Source: Zygnema circumcarinatum
Taxonomy: Eukaryota; Streptophyta; Zygnematophyceae; Zygnematales; Zygnemataceae
Assembly (NCBI GenBank): GCA_037447605.1
Contig: CM074812.1
Location: 311,337 to 375,336, forward strand
Length of the DNA stretch: 64,000 bases
Reading direction: 5' to 3'
The notes beneath the pieces are model-generated. The model saw only the letters and a program-made list of their open reading frames with translations. It had not been told where the DNA came from and made no database searches. The position numbers were made by a program, and so were the translations under genes. This document shows, in pieces, positions 11,798 to 30,757 of this stretch; positions within the stretch are counted from its first letter, which is position 1, and each line of letters opens with the position of its first letter.

Positions 11798-12561
11798 GGG
11801 TAACTCTACTGCACCCCCGCGTTTTGTCTTTCGCACCCCCCTTTTGAAAATTTTGCCTGCCCGTTTTGGTACCCACCAGTTTTGAATATTTCGAGAAAAA
11901 ATCTTTTTCCCGCCCCTCCCGTCCCCTCCGCTCCCTTCCCCTCCCCTCCCCTCCCCTGCCATGTCCTCCCCGGCCTCCCTCCCTCCCTCCTCCCTCCCTC
12001 CCTCCCTCCCTCCCTCCCTTCCCTCCCCTCCCTCAACGCCTTTTTCTGGACATTCCACCCCCTCGTTTTATCGCCTTTTCACTATTGACTTTAACAATGT
12101 GCGACAAAAAAAGGGATTTGCATTGGTCTCAAGATGGTAGAGGCCATCAAATAAACATGGACAAAAGTCAACATAGAACCACAAGGAAGTACAAAACCGA
12201 GACGAGGAGGGCGAGGAGGGAGGGCAAGGAGGGCAGGGCAGGAGGAGAAGATGAGAAGGAGCCAGGGAGACAGGGCAGGGAGGGAGAGGAAACCAGGAGG
12301 AGGGGCAGAGGGAGGAGGGAGGGAGGGCGGGCGGGAGGGAGGGCCGTGGAGGACATGGCAGGGGAGGGGAGGGGAGGGGAGGAGAGAGCGGGGGAGGGGG
12401 GAGAAGGGAAGCAGGGGAGGAGGGGGAGCGGAGGGGACGGGAGGGGCGGGAAAAAGATTTTTTCCCGAAATATTCAAAACTGGGGGGTACCAAAACGGGC
12501 AGGCAAAATTTTCAATAGGGGGGTGCGAAAGACAAAACGCGGGGATGCAGTAGAGTTACCC
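11798..12561. mobile_element. 764-bp foldback element with 9-bp target duplications (Mutator-like, non-autonomous)
   Basis: The left end GGGTAACTCTACTGCA and the right end TGCAGTAGAGTTACCC are exact inverted repeats. The arms stay near-identical for about 135 bp inward, with about four mismatches by eye. They then run into polypyrimidine (left) and polypurine (right) tracts that are also complementary. Direct copies of AAACATTAG flank it at 11789-11797 and 12562-12570. Long inverted ends with 9-bp duplications are the hallmark of Mutator-like foldback elements. The core (about 12060-12200) has no transposase and carries a stretch related to 12720-12810 and 61985-62100. Confidence 0.82.
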
Positions 12562-12639
12562 AAACATTAGGGAGGGGTACTGTACTGTATGTGTACCATA
12601 TGTACGGCAATGTACGGACAAAAAGAGTGGCGTGCCCCC

Positions 12640-13000
12640 TGCCGACCCCGTGCGACCGTGCCATGGATGCCCATGGGGATGGATGCGGCATGGGATGGCA
12701 CCGTGGCCATGCCGTGAAATGCACATGGACAACAATAACATCAACATGGGGAACCACGAGGACCCAGTGGTCACAAAGGACCTTGGGCCCAAAGAAACAA
12801 GCTATTAATGGAACCCTGCCCTAGTGGGACCATGGGATCGCCCACCATTGGATCAACCATTGGACGGCAATGGTTCGCAAGCATTGGGTCCTTTGCGGCC
12901 AGTTCCTCGTGGTACCCCATGATGATTATTTTTCCATGTGCAAATGATGGCATTGCCACATCCCTTTACCCTGTTGGCAACCACTGGATCCAATGGTTGA
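12640..13000. repeat. Second foldback (imperfect inverted repeat)
   Basis: The left arm around 12716-12790 (GCACATGGACAACAATAACATC, then GGGGAACCACGAGG, then CACAAAGGACC) reappears in reverse complement around 12885-12952 (GGGTCCTTTGCGG, CCTCGTGGTACCCC, CCATGTGCAAATG). The outer parts also pair loosely: GGATCAACCATTGG near 12850 against CCAATGGTTGATC near 12990. No target duplication was found. The left-arm sequence belongs to a family also seen at 12115-12190 and 61985-62100. Confidence 0.65.
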
Positions 13001-14018
13001 TCGATTGTCCAAGCAGAGTTCATTGATCTTCACATCGCAAACTTGATGCCTTGAAAGGGCCCAACAACAACAGCACGGCTCCAGAGGCCCCCGCGATGGC
13101 CGCCAACCATTGGTGCCAACCACTGCTCACTAGAAGCACGCTACGGGTAAGATGTGCCCTGGGTGCTCTGCTTCCAACGTGGAGAGTTCCTATTGGACAA
13201 TGCTCGATACGATTATACGGAATATCAAACCGTACAGGTGTCGTACCTTGCCTTCATTGCAGCACTACAGTACAGAACAAGGACCGGCCCTTGTCGGTAC
13301 TGGTGTCGGCGCAATCCACTTGTCTGGTAGCGAAGGACGTCTCTGATTGGCTGGAAGTGTACGGACGTCCCGACATTTCCGGTGCTCGGCTGCTAGCGAA
13401 GATTCGCGGTAGCGATAAACGACAAATGTGATGACGCCTACTGACGTGATTCAACATGTAATTGTGCAGCTACAGTTGTCAGTTAGGCACGTAACGGCAG
13501 CTATCTGACAGCGATCAGGAAGTTATTGAACTAGTTTCATTGTGAACACCATAACGACCTCAGCGACCCGACAGATCCTGTCCCCACTAGCGACAGTTTT
13601 CGGGATTCCCCTTCCCGTCGTCCCCCTTGCAGGCGCCACGTGGCAGCATTCTGAGCCATAGACGCTTCCCATGGCGCCACGTGTCACTTCCCTGTTGGCT
13701 CTCCTGCTCGCCGTGGTCCTCGCCGGGGAGCCATGTCACGCCTTCCGACGTCATTCCCGCCTCGTGCCACGTGTCACTCCAAAAAGAGGCCACGTGGAGC
13801 TTCCCCAGGTGCTGCATTGTGCCCCCAACCCCACTTCATGCTACGGCTGAGATTTGAGGGTTTTAGAGCTCAGGGTGGAAGGGTTCAGGGCAATAAAAAC
13901 TGTCCTGAGTCAATGTGGGCACTTCAAGAATGTGAGAATCAAAACGTGGGGTTAAAATTTGAAGGGTTCAGGGCCGTGGGGGGTTTGCGGGGGTTGATGG
14001 GTTTCCGGTTTTTAGCAG
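13001..14018. promoter_or_regulatory. Region upstream of the amine oxidase with four clustered G-boxes
   Basis: CCACGTG G-box cores occur at about 13634, 13677, 13767 and 13790, two of them within the extended word GCCACGTGTC. In plants bZIP and bHLH factors bind such cores. The cluster lies 230-400 bp before the first recognisable exon of the amine oxidase, so a role as its promoter is plausible but inferred. The first exon or signal-peptide exon of that gene may also lie here, and I could not identify it. Confidence 0.45.
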
Positions 14019-19788
<5,770 letters not shown>

Positions 19789-20822
19789 TCGCTCCGGGGA
19801 TGGATGCATCCTCTCGGTGGCTCCTCTAGCATCTCTCTCTCTTATCTCCCTCTCTCCCTCCCTCTTTTTCCCTCTCCCTCCCTCTCTCCCGCTCCCTCCC
19901 TCTCTCTCTCCCTCTCTCTCGCTCCCTCCCTCCCTTCCTCTCCCCCTCCCTCTCCGTTCCTCTTTTTCCCCCTCTCGCTCCCTCCCTCCCTTCCTCCCTC
20001 TCCCCCTCCCTTCCCTCCCTCTCCCTTCCTCTTTTTCCCTCTCTCCCTCCCTCTCTCCTGCTCCCTCCCTCCCTCACCCTCTCTCTCGCTTCCTCCCTCC
20101 CTTCCTCTCCCCCTCCCCCTCCCTCTCCCTCCCGCTCCCACCCTCTCTCCCTCCTCCCTCTCTGTCGCTTTCTCCTTCTATCCCTCTCTCCCTCCCCTCT
20201 CCCTCCCTCCCTCTCCATCTCTCACTCTCGCTCGCTCTCGTTCTATCCCCCCTTGTTCCTCTTCCTTTAGGCACATGAGACAGACGTAGGTAGGTCTCCT
20301 ATAGCAATCAAATCAAATGACCCGCATCTATTTATTTACAAGCACAGGAATGGCCTCCAGTGGCCCGTTTTATATATAGATAAGGAAGATTCCACAGTTT
20401 AAGTTTATACAGTTTGCGAAGAAAAACTGAGTGTAAGTTTGCCAGCTTTTGCAAAAGTTTCGGTTTTAGATTAGGCCGAATTTCATGGCAAATTCATAAA
20501 CAACACAAAATAATAATGTTTTTGTTTCCAAAGTGGTTCGGTGTATTTTTTGATGCATTCCATGTTGAACAACTTTGACAACTCTTGAAGTTCGAACGGA
20601 GCAACTTTAGCCCTGCGCGGTTCACCGTTTTACAGTGAACAGAACATTTGAGCATTTGACCTTGCACTTTGTTGAATTTTGTTAGACATTGCGAGACCAT
20701 GTTGTGTTCATGAATGGTCGCGGACATGTGTACAATGTTGTGGCTGACATTCGACTTTTGTCGTTTTCGAGACGTGACAAGTAGTGACCCGCATATGACG
20801 TCATTTTATATAGCTCTGACGT
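19789..20822. other. Spacer: 3' polypyrimidine block, then AT-rich DNA
   Basis: 19820-20260 is a continuous CCCT/CT-rich block just after the amine oxidase stop, probably 3' UTR or downstream simple repeat. 20280-20822 is AT-rich without a supported gene and should contain the promoter of the GH31 gene. Confidence 0.6.
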
Positions 20823-23800
20823 ATGCTTGTAGGGTTGGTAAGTTCACAGCTTTTCCCTACAAGCACTTCGTATGTGTTTGTAACGACTGAAAATGGAAGG
20901 ATTCACCAATGGGAACTTGCCACGTATGCAGTTTTGTCACGTGGCGCATTTCCATTGGAGATGTCCGAGTACAGTTTCACTATGGATAAAGAATGTCCTT
21001 TTGAGGCTTATTGGGAGGGAGGGGCAGCCATGGCTTCCTCCTTAGAGGCAACCCTAATCTCGCACACGCCACGTGGCGTCTCCCTAGACTGCGGCAATGG
21101 CCTCTCCTGCCACGTGTCCCTCATCACAGACGCCACGTGTCGCGTCTTCTTTCTCCGTGACGGCGTCCCCCAGCAGCCGCGCACGTGGACCATCCTCCCG
21201 CCGACAGCTGGCGACGACGTTCCATGGGACGGTCTGGACCGCCTCTCTCTCTCCGACTCCTTCCCTCTCCCTCCCTCTGCCTCTCTCTCTCTCTCGCCCT
21301 CTACAGTCACTCTCTCCTCCTCAAAGTTAGTCGCTAAAGTCAACCTCTCCCCTCTGAGGATTCAATGGCTGTCAGAAGAAGGAGGAGAGGTTTTCGCCGC
21401 TGATCGCTCCTCCCGGCCTTACCTCCTCTCCCAACAGAGCGCCACGTGTCGCCACTACATGCAGCGTTCCGTTTCCGACGCGTATTACGGACTGGGCGAC
21501 AAAACTGGGGCCCTAAACCTGCATGGAAGGCGCCTTAGAACTTTACAAACTGACGCATTAGGGTACGATCCATTACATGGAGACCCCCTTTACAAGCACT
21601 GGCCGTTCCTCATCACGCGCGATGGAACTACGGGCGTGTTCTATGGGGTGCTTTACGACAACATGGGGTCTGCAGCTTTCGATTTGGGGTGTGAACATAG
21701 CAATTATTTTGGGCTTTACCGCTCGTATGAAGCTGAAATGGGCGATCTTGATTATTATTTCTTGATGGGGCCCGGAATCGGCGACGTTATTCGGAATTTT
21801 ATGGTGCTGACAGGTGGCATGCAGTTAGGGCCTCGCTGGACTCTGGGCTACCACTGTACGGCGATGCCTCTTGCAGACGCTCTGAATGCGCAGGAAAGAA
21901 TCGAAGAATTTATTGAAATGTGCAAAAAATTTGAGGTTCCATGCAGCGCTTTTCACTTCGGGTCGGGGTATACGAGGTGAGGAGGGAGGGGGGGGGGAAC
22001 GGCCTGAAATTGAAATGAAATAAAATGAAGTATACATATTTTTTTAAATTGCTTTTTTTTTTGGTTGAACGCCGTGAAAATGTGAATTCGCAAGAACCCA
22101 GAACTTGCGTTTCCGGTTTTTTAAAATCCTGAATTTGAAAAGTTGTCAAGACCATCGAATCCTAAGAAATATTTTCTTTTTTAGTCCCTTTTTTGTAACG
22201 CCAACTCTTTCAAGGGTGTGAGCATCGTTGGATTAGAACTGGTTGTAAAATTTTAAGTTCCATTTTTCTATTTGGACTTTTTACTACCTCTATAAAGTGA
22301 TGAAATGTTTCAGATTTTGACCACCCCCCGCCTCCCCTTTTTTCTGCTTTACTTACTGCTTAATTCTACATTTTCAGTGCCCCTTATTTTTTCTCTTACC
22401 ATTTCTAGGATTTGAACCATGTATTATTTTTTTAATTTTTTGATTTTTTTGAATCTACCTGTTCTATGTCTGACAGTATCGGAACTAAGCGTTACGTCTT
22501 CAATTGGAACCGCGAGAAATTCCCAAACCCCCGCGCCTTAATAGAGAAATTTCGAACAGCTGGCATGCGCGTAGTGGCCAATCTGAAGCCCTGTCTGCTG
22601 TCGGATCACCCGCGGTTCGCTGAGGTGGCACGATCTGGAGCGTTCATTCGCCACGCGTCAACGGGAGAGCCGTCGATCAGCCAGTTTTGGGATGGAGAGG
22701 GAGCCCATTTGGATTTTACGAATGAGGCTGCGATTAAGTGGTGGCAAGAAGGTCTACAATCGGAAATTTTGGACTACGGAATAAGCTCTGCATGGAACGG
22801 TAATTCCCAACTCTCCGGTTTTCATGAATGTGGAATCGAATTGCGTGATTGGGTGCGTTGACTTTTAGTGCTCTTAGGAGCGTGAAGATTCTTGTGATCC
22901 TTTGGACCTCTCTCTCGCTCTCTCACTCTCTCTCTCTCTCTCTCTCCTTCCCTCCCTCTCCCGCCCCCCTTCCGCCCTCTCCCTTCGCCCCTCCCTACCC
23001 CCCTCCCTTCTGCTCCCCCTTCCAGTGTAATTCCCTCCACCAGCACCCTCCCCCCCCCCATTAGGGAATTTAGGGGGGTTTGAAGGGTTTTTTGGTTCCC
23101 ACCTCACTCTCCCCCCACTTCCTCCCTCTCAAATCTCCCCCCCCCCCCCCCTTTCTTTCCCCACTTCTCCCAACAATCCTCGAACCCGCCTACCGTCACC
23201 CTTTCCCCTCCTCCCCCCCCGCCCCTCCCCCCCCTTCCCCCTCTTCCTTCCTCTACTTCCCCTCCTCTCCTCTCTCGCCCTCTCTCGCCCTCTCTCGCCC
23301 TCTCCCACCTCTCTCCCACAAACCCTCTAACACCCCCCCCAACCTCCCCCCCCCCTCCTTCCTCCCCTTTCCCTCCCCCTCTCTCTCTCCCCCCCCTCTC
23401 CGACCTCTCTCTTCCACAAACCCACTAACACCTACCTCCCCTCCCCACTTCCTTCCTCTACTTCCCCTCCCTTCCTCTCTCGCCCTCTCCCGCCTCTCTC
23501 CCACAAACCCTCCACTCTTGCCCCCCTCCCCCCCCCTCCTTCCTCCCCTTTCCCTCCCCCTCTCTCTCCCCCCTCTCCCCCCTCTCCCTCCCACACACCC
23601 TCTAACACCCCCCCCTCCCCCTCCCGGCCTCCCTCCCTCCCTCCCACAGACAACAACGAGTACGAGGTGTGGGACGAGGCCGCCCTCTCCTCCGCCTTCG
23701 GCCTCCCTCTCCCCATCGCCCTCTCCCGCCCCCTCCACGCCCTCCTCATGACCCGCGCCTCCTTCGAGCAGCAAAAAAAATTTAACCCCAACGAAAGAAT

Positions 23801-24869
23801 TTACACAATTACTCGCGCGGGCTGCCCCGGAATTCAGCGGTACGCTCAAACCTGGTCAGGAGACAACACCACCAGCTGGGCCTCCCTCAGATACAACCTC
23901 CGAACTGGGCTCCAGCTGTCCCTCTCAGGTGCTTTCAACATAGGTCACGACGTGGGGGGCTTCGCTGGGCCCTCCCCTGAACCCGAGCTCCTTGTGCGGT
24001 GGGTTCAGAGCGGGATTTTGCATCCACGCTTCATAATGAATTCTTGGAAATCGGACGGTCGAGTGACGACGCCGTGGCTGCACCCTGAGATGCTGCCACT
24101 TGTCAGATGGGCGATACGGCTCCGATATCGGTTGATACCGTACCTGTATTCGATATATCGGGCAGCTGCCTCGTGGCACGAGCCTATCCTACGGCCTACG
24201 TTTTTCGACTTTCCAGATGACGCCACGTGTCGCCTCGAAAACGACGAAATCATGGTCGGTGGGTGGCTATTGGCCGCTCCGATCGTGACACGTGGCGCTC
24301 GGGATCGAAAAGTGTACCTCCCAAAAGGGCCGGTTGGATGGTACGATTTCTATACGGAGGAATTTTTTCGGGCAGGTGCTGACGTTATCGTCGCGGCGCC
24401 GTTGGATCGGATACCGTTGTTTGTGCCAGCTGGCAGTGCGATCCCGCTAACCGACAAGATTGATGACTTTAGCCATCTACATGACGAGCCGTCACGCGTG
24501 ATCCGTGTGTTTCCTGAGCCGTTAATGGCAACGACTCACTGTGGACATGGAACGAGTGCCAGCTCAGCTACTGAGGGAGCGAATGAGGAGGCGCCACGTC
24601 AGCCTAAAATTTTCCGATTGTGGGAAGATGACGGAATTAGTGCCAGCCAATCAGAGGACGCCTTTCGGATTTTGAGAATCGAAATTTTTTCGACGGAGGA
24701 AGTGGTCCGTGTGAACGTGATTTCCGAAAAGGGAAATTTTAAATTGCCGTACGAAAATATTATCATTTCTGTCCCCCCAGCTGAGTCTCGGGCAATCGAA
24801 ATGAAAGTTTCGGGCAGCTCCTTGAAACTTTCGCTGACCCGAGGGCCTTTTCGAATGCACTGTCTTTGA
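20823..24869 (+). CDS. Glycoside hydrolase family 31 enzyme (alpha-glucosidase-like)
   Basis: GH31 enzymes are retaining hydrolases or transglycosidases acting on alpha-glucosides and related sugars. Exons 20823-21976, 22477-22799 and 23650-24869 close in phase to 898 residues. Order: N-terminal beta-sandwich, barrel (YHCTAMPLADALNAQERIEEF, then KRYVFNWNREKFPNP), catalytic core, C-terminal beta domains. The nucleophile should be Asp in AWNDNNEYEV, whose codon is split across the second intron (G|AC). The acid/base is Asp in TWSGDNTTSW. GHDVGGF and LHPRFIMNSW complete the active site. WNDNNE replaces the usual WNDMNE. The substrate cannot be told. Start uncertain: ATG 20823 gives the longest frame, and ATG 20961 is an alternative that removes a weak-looking N-terminus. 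No clear transit peptide was seen. Confidence 0.93.
22900..23648 (+). repeat. Polypyrimidine intron of the GH31 gene
   Basis: Almost the whole second intron is C/T, with CCCCCC runs and imperfect repeats (ACAAACCCTC...TCTCGCCCTCTC units near 23320-23520), leading directly into the acceptor CCCACAG at 23649. Confidence 0.85.
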
Positions 24870-25227
24870 AGCTGAAGGTTCAACCCCCCCTTTGTATAAT
24901 TCTTGCTTGTTAATTCAAAAAAAAAAAAAAAAAAATGTGACGTAGCAATGATGGACATTTCAATGCTTTTTGGCGACCATGTGGTTTTACTATTGAAGTT
25001 TAAGCTTAATAATAAGTTTAAGTTGAAGTTAAGCTTAATAAGTCTAAGTTGAAGTTAAGCTTAATAAGTTCGGACCTGTAACTGTAAGAACTGTAACGGG
25101 AACAGTAACTGGAACTCTTTCGATTTTGCAAAGCCTTTTGTTTTTGGTTAACTGAATTTGTGACTGGAGCCGTAACAGTGATTCTATGTACCAATGTCCA
25201 TGTGTCCCTGCAACCAAGTGATAAAAG
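24870..25227. other. Spacer with 26-bp tandem repeat
   Basis: It contains an A18 run at about 24918. AAGTTGAAGTTAAGCTTAATAAGT-type units repeat about 2.5 times at 24995-25070. A GTAACTG-rich stretch lies near 25080-25110. No gene is seen. It should hold the GH31 terminator and the DCD promoter. Confidence 0.6.
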
Positions 25228-27944
25228 ATGAAAGTTCGATGCCTAAAAAACAAGCATCAATTCATTTCATGCCAATTCCATCCTTTGTCCCTCCGAGAAA
25301 CGCAGGAAGGACCCTATGGACCCCAACTCCCACATGGAAAAGGGTGTGCGCGTAACGTGCAATTGGATCCGTCGGATGTGCCCTCAGCGGCTCCTGATGT
25401 AAGCACGGATGTCTCCCGTACGGTTATGACGTCATCCCTAAATGTGTGTTCCACGGGAATGGTAACTGAAGACAAGAATTGTTCAAATTTTCCCTCTGAC
25501 AGGAGAGTGAGAGAGAACGAGGGAGCGGGGGAGAAGGCGAGTGGGAGTGAGGGAGAGAGGCGGGGAGAGGGAGAGGGAAAGAGGGAAAGAGGGAAAGAGG
25601 GAAAGAGGGAAAGAGGGAAAGAGGGAAAGAGGGAAAGAGGGAGAGAGGGAGAGGGAGTGGAGAGAGAGAAAGGTGGGGGGATGGGGAGAGAGAGAGAGAG
25701 TGTGTGGGAGAGAGCCTTTCCTGATCCCCGTTCATTCAACGGAATGCTCCCTGAAATGGACAGGAGAAGAGGTGTCTTCAGGGAATCTTCCCAGATGCTT
25801 CGTTCCCTCCCCTCCCTCCGCATGCAGGAGGAGGCCGCCCCCTCTCCCAGAGACTACTACTCCCTCCCTCTCTCTTCCAGACCTCCAGTATTGGCTTCCA
25901 AATATGCTGAAGCAGACGCATTTGGCTCTCACTGTAACTCTCAATATTCTGCCGAGGAATATGATAGGATGAATGAAGATGCATGCGAGTATGCCGAGGA
26001 ACGTTCTAGAGAAGAATATGACGCAGAAAGGTTTCATAGAAGAGGAGGAGGTTATCCAAATGAGGAGTATGCTTCAGAGGAGCTTCCTGCAAGAATGCGT
26101 TCTTCTACAGAGAGATGCTACTCTGCAGATATTATTCCGCGGGAAGGAGGGCGGCATTTCAGAGGCTCCTATAGGAGCTTAGATGCGCATCGTCAGTTTT
26201 CTGACATAAAGAACGTGAGCAGTGAAGAGAGAGGCTATTGGCGGAGAGATGATGATGATATGAGTGAAGAACCGGACGAACCAGTTTTTTGGCAAGAACC
26301 AGAGCGGGATTTCACCCTTTCGGAGCCGAGGTCAGTCATTTCTTCATATGCATATGAAGAAAATTCACCTCTGGAGAAATACAGGTCCAGAATTTGCCCT
26401 CCGGAACCCCTATGTTTTCCCTCGGACGAGTGTGAAATTGGGTTCAATGGATGTGCACATGGGGAGTCGAGTTCTTTTTATAATTCCCAAAATCAGTCAA
26501 ATCACAGACATCATCTTCAAAATGAGCTGCATCTGAACCCAAGATACCGCGAAGTGCCTTCCGTAGAACAGATGCCGAACGGGATTTCCTTTTCTGAGAG
26601 CATGGAACGGAGGCAAAGGGGGGGTCTGAGGGAGCCTTCCTTCTCTGTACCACGTGGAATCAATGCAGAGAGATCAGGGAGGTTCTTGTCTCCTATTTCT
26701 GGTCGTTCTTTCTCTCCCTCTCACACTCCCTCCCTTCTTCCCTCTCACCATCGCTCTCTCCCTCCCTCGCACTCTCCTCAAACTCCCTCCCTCCTCCCCT
26801 CTCACCATCGCTCTCTCCCTCCCTCGCACTCTCCTCAAACTCCCTCCGTCCTCCCCTCTCACCACCGCTCTCTCCCTCCCTCCCTCCTTCCCTCTCACCA
26901 TCGCTCTCCTCACTCTCCACACAATCCCTTTCTCCCTCTCTCTCACTCTCCTCACACTCCCTCTCTCCCTCCCTCTCACCATCGCTCTCTCCCGCTTTCT
27001 AGCCCTCCTCTCCTACCTCACTCTCTCCTCCACCGAAAGAGACCTCGATCCCCTGAAGAAGAGGCCTCTACACCCGATGAAGCGCATCGAAGGAGGCGTA
27101 GGAAGTCGCGGAATGGGCCGCAATATGAAAATAATAGCACCTGCATTCCCGCTACTTCTTCAAAGGTGTCCAAAGTTTCGAGTACTACTCAAGTACTACA
27201 TGTCCTCCCTCCCTCCCAGCTTCCTCCCATACTTCCTCTTCCCATTCCTCCGCAGAGTATATTGGAGAGAAAGCTTTCAACATTGGAAGGATTTATTTTC
27301 CACTGCAGTAAGGCAACAATGGTGGAATGCTTACAGCGGAGGCTTTTCGCCGCACCGAGGCAACATTGGAAAGATGTAGAAAGAGTGATTGAGGGGACTA
27401 AATTGTTCCTTTTTAATTTCGAGACGAAGGAGATGCATGGATTGTTTCAAGCCGATTGTCAGGGAAAGATGAATCTTGATCCGGCAGCCTTTCAAGGATC
27501 GTATCCTGCACAGGTTAGGAGAGGATGGCTTTCTTCCTCATGTTTGATGAAGTTGCTTTTGTTCGATTAAGTCGGTAGTAGAACAATTAGGGAGAGAGAG
27601 GGAAGGTGTGGGAGAGAGGAGGGATGACTAGGAGAGGAGGAAGCGAAGAGGAGAGTTAAGAACATGAACCTTAACAAATAAGCATGCGAAGTATTCAGAC
27701 AGTCCTAAAGTGAAGGATGGGGTGGGATGCTGTGGTTTGTGTTCCATGTGTTTTCCTTGCAGGTACGGGTCCACTGCGTAGAGCAGTTCCCACCGTTGCC
27801 GGAAGCGGTCTTCAGAGCTGCAATAGAAGAGAATTATTACTCTCGGACTAAATTCAACTGCGAGCTGACTTTGGAACAGGTATGGAGGCTTTCATGCATG
27901 GAGAGGGAGAGGGCGCGGGGGGGGGGGGGGGGGGNNNNNNNNNN

Positions 27945-27989
<45 letters not shown>

Positions 27990-29275
27990 AGGAGACGAAG
28001 TTGAAGTAAAGAGAGAGGTAGAGATAGAATGTAGGTAGAGGTAGAGGTTGTACTTGATTCATACTCACAAGAGGGTTTTCTTGCAGGTTGGGAAGCTTAT
28101 ATATCTTTTCCAATCAATTAGGAAGCCTGCAAAACAGAACGGTGAGTTTTTGGAACATAGAAATGGTGTAATCTCATTGTTTACCTGAAAACCTAAAGGT
28201 GAATGCTGGATGACTGGAAGCCAAGCATATGTAATGCAAATGTCTTAAAATATGAAGAAAACTCGGTGGTTTCAATCACCCTAAAAGCCCACATACTCGA
28301 TGATTTTATATCTCAAAATTCCAATACCGAGAATCTCAAATACTGCGAAGCTTATGTCTGGTTTTGAAAGTGGCAGTTTGGAAAGTAACTGGAGGCTGGA
28401 GAAGCCGAGAGAACCTTAGGATAAATGTAAGTCAAAATAAAATAAATGGAATAGATAATACAAAGAAGAATGAAAACATCAAAAGTTTGCTGAACTAAAG
28501 CATTAGGCCTCAAATCCTGCACTTTGTGCTTGTCAGTGGCAACTACAACACAGGGAGTGAAAAAGAGGAAGGAGGAGGTGAAGGAGAAGAAGGGTGGGAA
28601 GGAGGAAAAGGAGGGAAGGGAGAGAGAAGAGTGGACGGTGGAGAAGAATCAAAAGCCTTCGAAATGGCCAACTTCTTTGTCTCAAAAGTTGCAAGAAAAG
28701 ATGGAGGGAGGGTGTGCTGGGAGGAGGAGGAGGAAAGGAGGGTTTGAGGGAGGCTCTTCTGGGGGGGGAGGAAAGTGTTCTTCTGAAGGAGATGGTACTT
28801 CAAAACGTGCAGCGAAGGAGGAGAAAGTAGGTGGGGAAAGGATGCAGGTGGTGGGCGGGAAGGAGGGGAGAGTGGAGAAGGAGAGGAGGGTGAAACAGGG
28901 AAGTTTTAAAGTGAGTGCAGGTGGGAGATGCATGTGCTTTTTCTCTTGCCCGTCGAAACGCACATATAATCCTACACGTTATTGTTTATGCACACTCTCT
29001 CTCTCCTCCCTCTCTCTCTACTCTCTCCCTCTCTCTCTCGCTATGCTTTACTACCTTTGTTTGTATACTTGCGCACCTCCCTCTATCTGCACTATCATCG
29101 TGTAAGCAATCACCTTCTGAACATTACTCTTAGGTGAACAGAGAAACTTTCAATGGTGATAGTGATCTGAGGCATCGGGTGGGAGACAGATGGAAGAAAG
29201 ACCCAGTTCATGGAAGCCTTAACGGCAGCTGCAAAGGGGTAGCTTTCGCTGTCAAGGTGAGGGTCTCTCTCTCTC

Positions 29276-29330
<55 letters not shown>

Positions 29331-29704
29331 ATAAGGGGCTTTGGAGGAAGCTTTCAAGACTCGGAACGTGCACGCGTTGGAGAAGGAAGGAACATAGGAA
29401 GAGTCATAACTTGGAGTACATTGGGACGAGAGTCATGGAACTGTAGAAACAGAGGAAATGTTCTTAGAAAACATAGATTTCCAGATACTAAAGATGATTT
29501 AGACGCAATGTAACAGTAGAAACTTCTTAACACAGAAAAGTGAGCATAGGACAGAAATATAGATACACGTTAACGCAGAAACTGAGGAACATAAAGTGAT
29601 GATGCGATTGCTGTCGACTCTGTGTGACTCCATGCTTTCTGTTGCAGTCGGAGGGAACGGAGATAATGGAGGACTGGTTCGACACGGATCTTCAACGCAT
29701 GTGA
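25228..29704 (+). CDS. DCD (development and cell death) domain protein with long disordered N-terminus
   Basis: DCD domains are plant-specific and occur in stress and cell-death proteins such as the N-rich proteins (NRP). Biochemical function is poorly defined. Exons 25228-27513, 27763-27879, 28087-28141, 28537-28910, 29134-29256 and 29648-29704 join in phase to about 1003 residues. The DCD domain spans about residues 675-820: LEGFIFHCSKATMVECLQRRLF, then GTKLFLFNFETKEMHGLFQAD, PAQVRVHCVEQFPPLPEAVF and KFNCELTLEQVGKLIYLFQ. Residues 1-670 are low complexity: a GKRERGKE repeat at 25560-25660, an acidic/Tyr-rich middle, and His/Ser/Pro repeats (LPSHHRSLPPSHSP) at 26710-26990. After the DCD comes a Lys/Glu-rich tail. 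The start is uncertain, since nothing in the first 100 residues is conserved to my eye. Confidence 0.88.
27912..27989 (+). repeat. Poly-G tract with a 10-N gap, in a DCD gene intron
   Basis: About 68 G bases surround Ns at 27935-27944, 33 bp after the splice donor at 27880. The gap size is unknown. Such a run is prone to assembly failure and could form G-quadruplex. Confidence 0.95.

Positions 29705-30757
<1,053 letters not shown>

Noticed and set aside
11866-12570. A 234-residue Arg/Glu/Gly-rich frame
   Set aside because: It lies in the polypurine arms of the foldback element with no conserved domain.
20494-20727. Short minus-strand frame in the AT-rich spacer before the GH31 gene
   Set aside because: Low-complexity, isolated, and no domain seen.
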